From an uncultured Bacteroidia bacterium (GTDB lineage Bacteria > Bacteroidota > Bacteroidia > Bacteroidales > Prolixibacteraceae), in contig CAIYPA010000345.1 of assembly GCA_903927965.1 (NCBI GenBank), positions 1 to 34,454 on the forward strand: a stretch of DNA of 34,454 nucleotides, in the 5' to 3' direction. The first letter of the stretch is position 1. Each line of letters begins with the position of its first letter. Made by a program: the position numbers and the translations under genes. The notes under the pieces are model-generated. The model saw only the letters and a program-made list of their open reading frames with translations, had not been told where the DNA came from and searched no databases. This document shows, piece after piece, positions 1 to 5,747 of this stretch.

Positions 1-329
1 AATAACTTATCAGCTATACTTTGAGAAATCAAAAGTCGATCAAATGGATCTCTATGTATAAATTCTAAAGTCGATAATTCAATAGCATGTTCAAATGTTA
101 TTGGCAGTATTTCAAAACCGTTATCCTCGACCATATCAAGGAAATGCTTAAATCCCTTTGAAAATTTGAATTTTCCAAGACTTATTTTAATTGCAATCTC
201 CCAAATCGATGCGATACTGACAATTTTTGAATTCTTAGGGTCTTCAATCGCAGATTTTGCCCTAATAGATAACTTTTCGTCTCCATTCAAAAACCATATC
301 AATGAATGTGTATCAAGCAACAAGTCCAT
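1..329 (-). CDS. vapC: PIN-domain ribonuclease toxin (VapC type), partial
   Basis: Translation from the ATG at 329 gives about 109 residues that run off the left window edge, so the C-terminus is missing. It starts MDLLLDTHSLIWFLNGD, the classic PIN opening with the first metal-binding Asp at residue 6. It continues with SIASIWEIAIK, containing the conserved acidic residue after the second helix, and HRDPFDRLL, containing the later Asp pair. PIN toxins of this type are Mg-dependent ribonucleases that typically cut tRNA or rRNA. Its ATG overlaps the stop codon of the upstream antitoxin by one base (TAATG), so the two are translationally coupled. The family assignment is firm; the RNA target is unknown. 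Confidence 0.9.
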   Translation of the reverse strand, partial: MDLLLDTHSLIWFLNGDEKLSIRAKSAIEDPKNSKIVSIASIWEIAIKISLGKFKFSKGFKHFLDMVEDNGFEILPITFEHAIELSTLEFIHRDPFDRLLISQSIADKL

Positions 330-532
330 TACATATATTCTTTAAAGTCATCTAATGGCTCATCAAAATCAGGAGAAATATAAATCTGTCCTTTTGCGCA
401 TCCAAATTTTGGTGTCTTTTTCTTAATCTCCTTTTTCCTTTTACTTAACAGAAAATCTATAAAGTCATTTACTTCTGATTTTAAATCAGTTGGTAAATAA
501 TTTAGTTTTGAATATAATTGAATTAGCTCCAT
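329..532 (-). CDS. vapB: VapB-like antitoxin, DUF2281 family
   Basis: This 67-residue protein has an N-terminal amphipathic helix pair (LPTDLKSEVNDFIDFLL), a basic linker (KRKKEIKKKTPK) and the C-terminal signature FGCAKGQIYISPDFDEPLDDF. That tail is typical of DUF2281 antitoxins, where it wraps the PIN toxin and supplies acidic residues to its active site. The gene precedes the PIN toxin and overlaps it by one base, the standard antitoxin-first order. A promoter lies immediately upstream, giving a very short leader. DNA binding and autoregulation are expected for such modules but are not visible here. Confidence 0.85.
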   Translation of the reverse strand: MELIQLYSKLNYLPTDLKSEVNDFIDFLLSKRKKEIKKKTPKFGCAKGQIYISPDFDEPLDDFKEYM

Positions 533-547
533 ATCGTCGTTTTTTTA

Positions 548-576
548 CAAAGCTACAATTTTGTTTTTAAATCCAA
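548..576 (-). promoter_or_regulatory. Promoter of the vapBC pair
   Basis: On the minus strand a -7 box TAGCTTTG (555 to 548) matches the Bacteroidota consensus TAnnTTTG. A TTG lies 18 bases upstream (576 to 574), close to the usual -33 spacing. The predicted start near 541 leaves a leader of only about 10 bases before the ATG at 532. Confidence 0.6.
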
Positions 577-753
577 TACTTTCCAGGAAAGAGTTTACTC
601 CAGGTTGATGCAACGGTTCAATGCAGAATTATATTGGGCGATTTCCTTGCACTGCCTTGTCAAATCGCTATTATGTTTGTTATTTGTTATCATTGACAAA
701 TTGCTACCGACCGCCCAATTAGTTTTTGCATGGTGTCAGCAACCGTAATTTTT

Positions 754-1074
754 TTATCTGTCCCACAGTATTTTCGATGAAACAGGTTTATCAACTTTAA
801 TCTCAAATTGTTCTGCATAGTTGGGAAAAAGTCCAGTATATTTTGCGTGAATTAAGGGAATTAGTGCTAAAAATTCTGGATATGTTGGGTCCTCACCCAA
901 GCCAAGAATTAAGAAAACAGGTTTTTCTTTATTATATTGTCGGTAACGTTGCATTTGATTATCATTACACCAAATGATTTTACCGTTTTGAATTCCAGTC
1001 CTAAATTTCGCTTCTAAATAAAACACTTTTTTTGTCCAATGGTCTCGAAATAAAAAGTCAGGCTTTAAAGATGA
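754..1074 (-). pseudogene. 5'-truncated PD-(D/E)xK nuclease-like gene remnant
   Basis: The reading frame is open from a stop codon at 1075-1077 down to the TAA at 754, about 106 residues with no ATG near its start. The only candidate start, a GTG at 1026, falls inside a conserved-looking core. Read through, the peptide has SLKPDFLFRDHW followed by VFYLEAKFR. That is the spacing of a PD...(D/E)xK restriction-endonuclease fold: Asp in PDF, then Glu and Lys in LEAK. The C-terminal half (YRQYNKEKPVFLILGLG) resembles later strands of such folds. The coding sequence stops abruptly where intergenic repeat DNA begins (about 1075-1115), so the 5' part was probably removed or displaced at a repeat junction. 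A very short GTG-initiated protein is the alternative. Confidence 0.6.
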
Positions 1075-1082
1075 TTATACCA

Positions 1083-1113
1083 GAAAAGGGCAAATCGTCC
1101 TTCGGACGGGGAG
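1083..1113. repeat. Partial copy of the CGGACGGG structured repeat
   Basis: The stretch carries GGGCAAATC and TTCGGACGGGG, the 3' end of the repeat found complete at 1331, 2487 and 4926. It abuts the broken end of the nuclease remnant. Confidence 0.6.
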
Positions 1114-1199
1114 GAAATGCCGATAAAAGGATGGAGAAAAAGATGCATTGTTTTCAGGCTTAAAAAAGTTCAACCCACTTTGGGGCTGGCTTATGACTT

Positions 1200-1257
1200 T
1201 ATCCATTTACCCCCGGTTTCGTAAACTACACCGGGGGTTATTCAGATTGATCCACTT
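1200..1257. repeat. Hairpin repeat CCCCCGGT...ACCGGGGG
   Basis: CCCCCGGT and ACCGGGGG form a stem of about 8 bp. It is followed by TTATTCAGATTGA and a second small hairpin around CCACTTCGTGG. A related copy is at 4500-4560, and a variant with a different stem (CCTCCGGT/ACTGGAGG) is at 25621-25650. Confidence 0.55.
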
Positions 1258-1330
1258 CGTGGCTCCCGTATAAATCAAATAATCAACACAATAAGTCAAA
1301 TTAGTCCAAATTTTTGAAATCCATTCAATA

Positions 1331-1515
1331 TCCTTCCACGGTCAATTCCCTGAAAGGGAAAACCCGTGAATAACCTCGGGTAAGCGATCCCGAATCAAAA
1401 GCCTGTCAATGAACAAATACCTTCTGGACCGCGCCACCCGGGGTAAAACGGCATCAACAAAAGCCGTCCGCGATCAAAGGTCCGGGAAAGGCAAATCTTC
1501 TTTCGGACGGGCAGA
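1331..1515. repeat. Structured intergenic repeat (CGGACGGG family), copy 1
   Basis: This copy runs from TCCTTCCACGG to the CCGTCCG/CGGACGG pair near 1479 and 1507, a 7-bp stem enclosing about 33 bases. An inner pair related to GCGGTCC...GGACCGC also occurs in the family. Long copies at 2487-2632 and 4926-5121 are highly similar. Short ORFs across it are not convincing as protein. Confidence 0.65.
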
Positions 1516-1575
1516 ACAACTCTATTAAAATTCTGTGACGTAATCCTGAACATGTTTTTTGACTTTGCTTCTCAG

Positions 1576-1672
1576 TTTTGGGATTGCTTTGGAATGCAGA
1601 TAATTATCTTTCAAATTTTGTCTAGTACCGCACTCCGCGCAATGACAGATCCTGAGTGAGAAAGTGCTTTTT
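1576..1672. repeat. Intergenic repeat of about 95 bp, copy 1
   Basis: It begins TTTGGGATTG and includes GCACTCCGCGCAATGACAG. A diverged copy in the same orientation lies at 5393-5488, on the other side of hipBA. No coding potential was recognised. Confidence 0.55.
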
Positions 1673-1700
1673 ATTTTGTTTGTGATCTTCCAACAATCCG

Positions 1701-1870
1701 ATCCCCCTCGTTTGTAACTGCCTGCTCCAATTTTTCGGAGAGGGGTTGATGGTTTTGAGTTTGTAACTTATGGATGAATACGTATTTTTGATGGCACTTA
1801 TTGAAAAACACTAATAGTCAACTCGTTGCAAACGAAAAACCACTATCCCCTCGTTACAAACGAGGGGGAT
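1701..1870. mobile_element. MITE-like element, copy 1 (170 bp)
   Basis: Perfect 18-bp terminal inverted repeats lie at 1701-1718 (ATCCCCCTCGTTTGTAAC) and 1853-1870. The right end can itself form a hairpin, CCCCTCGTT/AACGAGGGG. The interior carries further copies of the GTTTGTAAC motif. There is no transposase, so mobility would be in trans. A second copy of nearly the same length lies at 2313-2484. Confidence 0.6.
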
Positions 1871-1889
1871 ATCGATTTTGAATCGGAAT

Positions 1890-2036
1890 TTTGCCCGTAG
1901 GGCATCAATATCCATAGAAAAATAATCCAGTACAACCAATTGTCCGTTAGGACATTAATAACAATCCTATTAATTCCCTCCTGGAAATCTGTATTCTGGA
2001 CGTGATTTTTCTATGGATATTTATCTCCTACGGAGA
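1890..2036. repeat. Hairpin-cluster repeat, copy 1
   Basis: A series of small hairpins: GCCC-GTA-GGGC (1893-1903), then GTCC-GTTA-GGAC (1942-1953), then a TTCCC/GGAAA pair. They are enclosed by a perfect 17-bp inverted repeat (1907-1923 with 2005-2021, containing ATATCCATAG). Related copies are at 4641-4760 and, inverted, at 25621-25770. Confidence 0.65.
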
Positions 2037-2042
2037 ATGGCA

Positions 2043-2102
2043 ACACGAAAACCGTCCGCGATCAAGGATCCGAAAAGGGGCAAATCTTTCTTCAGACGGT
2101 AA
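2043..2102. repeat. Partial, degenerate copy of the CGGACGGG structured repeat
   Basis: It contains ACCGTCCGCGATCAAGGATC and CTTCAGACGGT. The base changes in the two stem arms partly compensate each other (ACCGTC with GACGGT, the flanking base differing), which hints at conserved structure. Confidence 0.5.
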
Positions 2103-2137
2103 TAGCAACACTCCTAAAATTCTGTAGTGCTGTCTAT

Positions 2138-2297
2138 GATTTTGTTTGTTGATCCATTTTGTTCTCACCCCCAGCCCCTGAAGGGGTGCGTTCTGAACCT
2201 AGACTATCAATAAGATACAAAGCCAATATTCAAGATTGTAGTTCACTTAGCCAAAATTACAGTTCGGTCCAACCCTTTCACATCAAAATCTCGGAAC
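2138..2297. repeat. 160-bp direct repeat left of hipBA
   Basis: It starts GATTTTGTTTGTTG and ends ATCTCGGAAC, and includes the CCCCTGAAGGGG hairpin. The copy at 4755-4914 has exactly the same length and orientation and only scattered base differences. Confidence 0.75.
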
Positions 2298-2312
2298 AGT
2301 TTCAATATTCCC

Positions 2313-2484
2313 CTATCCCCCTCGTTTGTAACAGCTTGTCCCGATTCTCGGGAAGGGGTTGATGGTTTTGAGTTTGTAACTCATGGATAAATACCTGTTT
2401 GGGTGGCACTTATTAAGATGCTTTAATAATCAAATCGTTGCAAACGACAAACCACTATCCCCTCGTTGCAAACGAGGGGGATAG
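2313..2484. mobile_element. MITE-like element, copy 2 (172 bp)
   Basis: Terminal inverted repeats at 2313-2332 and 2465-2484 match at 19 of 20 positions, with outer end CTATCCCCCTCG. The interior matches copy 1 (GGGGTTGATGGTTTTGAG, TGGCACTTATT), and the right end again forms its own hairpin. It immediately abuts a copy of the CGGACGGG repeat. Confidence 0.6.
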
Positions 2485-2486
2485 CT

Positions 2487-2632
2487 ATAACCCCGGGTAA
2501 GCGGTCCCGAAACAAAGCCGTGTCAATTAGCAAAGGCCTTCTGGACCGCGCCAACCGGGGTAAAACGGCATCAACAAAAGCCGTCCGCGATCAAAGGTCC
2601 GGGAAAGGCAAATCTTCCTTCGGACGGGGCAG
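2487..2632. repeat. Structured intergenic repeat (CGGACGGG family), copy 2
   Basis: Nearly identical to copy 1 from the CCGGGGTAAAACGGCATC segment to the final CGGACGGGGC. It begins directly at the right edge of MITE copy 2. Confidence 0.65.
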
Positions 2633-2746
2633 CCAAATCTTATGAATTTCCGCGGTCAAAACAATACGTGAATTGGGCATGGGGTTTGTTTACTGAGAAT
2701 GGCAGTATTGGTATGACAGCTCTTTCCCCAATCTTTTCATATCCCA

Positions 2747-4003
2747 TTAAATCAGATGTTTATCAATTCTCGGAGCGAACCTATCTATTTCCAATTTTGG
2801 GATTTGCAGTCTAAGAGCCATAGTCCTCCAACTACTAATTGCGTTTACCACCTCCTGAATAATTTCTGAACATTGTTTCCTGTCGAGCATATATTCTTCG
2901 CACGATTCCAGCAATAATTTTAAGTTTGATTCATTCGAGGATGAGGAGATTAGAAGACTTTGATAATCTTTTAACGAAGGATTCATATCATAAGCGGGCG
3001 AAAGGGTCCAACCTTTTGGTAAAAGCAGAAAACCATGATTTCTGAAGTGATCATCTGTATTGCCGATGCAAATATTGAATGCAACCCGACGGTAAAGTTC
3101 CTTTAGATTGTCTTCTACGGAGGTGCAAGCTTTCAGGATAAAGTCCACAATATCCAGATAACCATATCCATTCGCATAATTGTCCCCATCAGAGCGGCCA
3201 AGCAGGGTCATGGCCGATGCAAAATGAATCCGCCTGCTATCTTTTGTTCGGTCAAAGCGTTCAGAAAGAAAGGTGTGGTATTTATCCCCACTGGGTATCC
3301 ATCGTGTAATAGCCACATTGATACCTGCATCCTGAGCCAAAAGATGTGAGAAGTGCTCCCAAAGACCAACATCGCAATCGTCATTGCGGGATGGGAATTT
3401 TGCTATATAGAGCTTCTTGTTTTCGTCGATGATACTGGCCTTAGGGCGGGCACCCCCCAATGAGGACCCAGGTTGGATCAATTGATCAATCCATTTCCTC
3501 TCCGGCAACTCGTTTCTTTCCTCACTTTGCTCAATTTCTGAGCAGGCTTGCATCAAAGTACGCAAACTTGTCAATGGTGGAATTTGTAGCGACGCATGTT
3601 GATTGATGTAATCTCCGCTGGGGCTGGTTTTGAAACGGAATCCTCCCATTCTTGAAAAGTCGTCAATTCCCATCAGATGGTCGAAGGAAGAGAGCTTTCT
3701 GATGGGTCGATTTTCTTCATTGGCCAGGATTTGCTCCCTTCTATTGAGCAACATACGTCCCCAACGGTCGGGAAGGGCATCCGAGAAACATCCGAAAATG
3801 TCTTTCCCCGGTTTGGTATATTGCATGCCGGGATAATTGTTGATATCATCGCCCAACAAGATGTCGCTGTGCTTTTTCAGCCATTCCTTGTTGTATTGAA
3901 AGCCATAAGTTTCGGAGCCACGAAGATTTTCGAAGCTCAATTCGCCAATTAACTCCACCTCTTTTAACCAGTCGAAATCTGAATAGACCCACAATTTTTT
4001 CAT
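2747..4003 (-). CDS. hipA: HipA-family serine/threonine kinase toxin
   Basis: The 418-residue protein carries the full set of HipA hallmarks. These are the N-terminal FSDALPDRWGR region (residues 73-83), the glycine-rich GSSLGGARPKAS loop (179-190), the ATP-binding lysine in YIAKFPS (about 202), SDGDN (271-275), the catalytic loop NTDDHFRNHGF (315-325) and the metal-binding SPAYDMNPS (335-343). E. coli HipA phosphorylates glutamyl-tRNA synthetase and induces dormancy; the same chemistry is likely here, the target is inferred. It lies 3 bases downstream of hipB. It is full length rather than the split HipS/HipT form. All key residues look intact, so it is probably active. Confidence 0.95.
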   Translation of the reverse strand: MKKLWVYSDFDWLKEVELIGELSFENLRGSETYGFQYNKEWLKKHSDILLGDDINNYPGMQYTKPGKDIFGCFSDALPDRWGRMLLNRREQILANEENRPIRKLSSFDHLMGIDDFSRMGGFRFKTSPSGDYINQHASLQIPPLTSLRTLMQACSEIEQSEERNELPERKWIDQLIQPGSSLGGARPKASIIDENKKLYIAKFPSRNDDCDVGLWEHFSHLLAQDAGINVAITRWIPSGDKYHTFLSERFDRTKDSRRIHFASAMTLLGRSDGDNYANGYGYLDIVDFILKACTSVEDNLKELYRRVAFNICIGNTDDHFRNHGFLLLPKGWTLSPAYDMNPSLKDYQSLLISSSSNESNLKLLLESCEEYMLDRKQCSEIIQEVVNAISSWRTMALRLQIPKLEIDRFAPRIDKHLI

Positions 4004-4006
4004 AGA

Positions 4007-4327
4007 CTATTCCTTTTTTGTTGCCCTTTTTCTTGTTAACAATCCCAAATCCTGCAAAGCTTTTCCCATTGTATCGTCTTTGGCCAAACAAATAATGTCG
4101 TCATCCAATTGCAATGCATACAATATACGCAGATAGATGCCAATAGAAACCGTTGGGTTCCCTTTTTCCACACGTGAAATGGTCAACTCAGAAACCATGG
4201 CCCGTTCAGCAATCTGGGCCATGCTAAGATTGCGCCTCAGACGGGCCAACTTGATCTGCTCGCCAACCAACTGCATTTTTTGCTCCAATTTTCGGGGAAG
4301 CCTGTTCCCCATCGTGTTTTTTGCCAT
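4007..4327 (-). CDS. hipB: HipB-like XRE-family antitoxin/repressor
   Basis: The 106-residue protein has a helix-turn-helix at about residues 34-58 (LSMAQIAERAMVSELTISRVEKG) followed by NPTVSIGIYLRILYAL, the standard XRE/HipB arrangement. The C-terminal tail is basic (TRKRATKKE). It should bind the operator upstream, repress the operon and neutralise HipA by complex formation. The start at 4327 is the first ATG after the predicted promoter; an internal ATG at 4312 is possible. The TAG at 4007-4009 lies 3 bases before the hipA ATG. Confidence 0.9.
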   Translation of the reverse strand: MAKNTMGNRLPRKLEQKMQLVGEQIKLARLRRNLSMAQIAERAMVSELTISRVEKGNPTVSIGIYLRILYALQLDDDIICLAKDDTMGKALQDLGLLTRKRATKKE

Positions 4328-4333
4328 GTGCTT

Positions 4334-4387
4334 AACCCATCATATTGTATGCAAATATAAGTATTTATATTTATTTTATGATGGGTT
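4334..4387 (-). promoter_or_regulatory. hipBA promoter with inverted-repeat operator
   Basis: Two 11-bp arms, AACCCATCATA at 4334-4344 and its exact reverse complement at 4377-4387, lie with centres 43 bp apart (about four helical turns). Between them, on the minus strand, is a -7 box TATATTTG (4359-4352). Transcription would start near the proximal arm, about 18 bases before hipB. HipB dimers bound to both arms would cover the promoter. This is an inference from geometry. Confidence 0.7.
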
Positions 4388-4640
4388 GTGCAGATAATTT
4401 ATCAGATCCACATCAACCAATTGCCCGGAAAAGGTTAAATACCATTACAGAAATCATTGTTCAACCACCTACGGGGTTGTTGTTACTCTACCTTTTTTAC
4501 CCCAGGTTCCGTTACCACTCCACCGGGGGTTATTCAGAGTGAACCACTTCCGTGGTTCCGAGCTATGAGCAGAACCTACTTGTGTCACAACATTCTCCAT
4601 TTAAACTTTGGATTAGGCTTGAAATTGATGTGATTGGTCT

Positions 4641-4760
4641 TTTGCCCGTAGGGCATCAATATCCATAGAAGACAAATCTAATTCAACAAATTGTCCGTTA
4701 GGATATTAACAACAATTTTATTAATTCCCTATAGGAAATCGGTATTCTGGACGTGATTTT
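4641..4760. repeat. Hairpin-cluster repeat, copy 2
   Basis: Same orientation as copy 1: GCCC-GTA-GGGC at 4644-4654, ATATCCATAGAA, TGTCCGTTAGGA and a degenerate TTCCC/GGAAA pair. The closing CTATGGATAT arm seen in copy 1 is missing because the sequence runs straight into the 160-bp repeat. Confidence 0.6.
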
Positions 4761-4914
4761 GTTTGTTGTTCCATTTTGTCCTTACCCCCAGCCCCTGAAG
4801 GGGTGCGTTCTGAACATAGACTATCAATAAGATACAAAGCCGATTATCAAGATTGTAGTTCACTTAGCCAAAATAACAGTTCGGTCCAACCCTTTCACAT
4901 CAAAATCGCGGAAC
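4755..4914. repeat. 160-bp direct repeat right of hipBA
   Basis: Counterpart of 2138-2297, same length and orientation. With the neighbouring modules it makes a composite direct repeat flanking the toxin-antitoxin operon. Confidence 0.75.
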
Positions 4915-4925
4915 CGTTCCAAAAT

Positions 4926-5121
4926 ACTTCCACGGTCAATTCCCTGAAAGGGAATCCCGCATGTGCGGGATGAATAACCCAGGGTAAACGGTCTCGAATC
5001 AAAATCCTGTCAATGAGCAAAGGTTTTCTGGACCGTGCCACCCGGGGTAAAAACGGCAGCAACAAAAGCCGTCCGCGATCGTAGGTCCGGGAAAGGGCAA
5101 ATCTTTCTTCGGACGGGGCGG
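4926..5121. repeat. Structured intergenic repeat (CGGACGGG family), copy 3
   Basis: Matches copies 1 and 2 but carries an extra perfect hairpin, TCCCGCA/TGCGGGA at about 4953-4968, where copy 1 has only AACCCGTG. The rest of 5122-5747 holds an imperfect palindrome at 5154-5173 (CAACGGAAT/ATTCCGTTG), the 95-bp repeat and otherwise nothing recognisable. Confidence 0.65.
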
Positions 5122-5392
5122 ACTACTCTCTTAAAAGACTGTGGTCCAACTGGCAACGGAATGAATTCCGTTGTTACAATATGGGACGTGCCTATTGGCA
5201 CTGCTGCCAGAACAGAGATTTTGCAAAACAAAATGGTTGGCACAAACTTTATGATGATGATCTTCCTTTTGGAATTGTCAATGCGAATCAAACATTTGTT
5301 TATTAAATGGTTAGCAGAATAATAATGTTTGATGAAGCAATCCTATATTTGAAGAACCTTCAAAACATTGTTTTTGGCACCCTGCTCCATTG

Positions 5393-5488
5393 TTTGGGAT
5401 TGCATTGGAGTGCAGATGATTATCTATCAAATTTAGTTGGGTGCGGCACTCCGCGCAATGACAGATCCTGAATGGGAAAGGGCTTTAA
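5393..5488. repeat. Intergenic repeat of about 95 bp, copy 2
   Basis: Diverged copy of 1576-1672. Shared blocks are TTTGGGATTG, TGCAGAT, ATTATCT and GGCACTCCGCGCAATGACAG. Confidence 0.55.
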
Positions 5489-5747
5489 GTTTGATTGGGT
5501 CATAAAACAACTCTTAAAACCTTGTGGCGCAATCCTCAAGTTTGACGATCCTTCTGCCGTTGCTTTGCGGAGTATGGAAAATTCACTCTATGAATGACTT
5601 ACTGATTTCGCTACCGTTATCAGGGTTAATCTATTGTTCTATAATCAGTCCACTCCTATTGAGCTATTGATAATACGAAAAGCTCATTTGGATTTCCAAA
5701 ACAGATTTGAACCCCGAATTGCAAGAAGCCAGTTGCCAACCGCCAAA

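Noticed and set aside
533-753. Inverted repeat ATTGGGCG/CGCCCAAT between the vapBC promoter and the nuclease remnant, considered as an integron attC site
   Set aside because: The core sites expected of attC (RYYYAAC and GTTRRRY in the correct layout) could not be placed, and there is no integrase or cassette array.
5115-5306. Plus-strand frame with a protein-like stretch (WSNWQRNEF, GRAYWHCCQNRDFAKQNGWHKLYDDD)
   Set aside because: It begins inside the CGGACGGG repeat and runs across a 20-base imperfect palindrome (5154-5173). There is no promoter, no start codon with context and no recognised family. It could be a gene remnant, but I cannot support it.
1081-5500. CRISPR array suspected from the many short palindromic repeats around hipBA
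   Set aside because: Repeat units differ in length and spacing, spacers are not uniform, and no cas gene is in the window.
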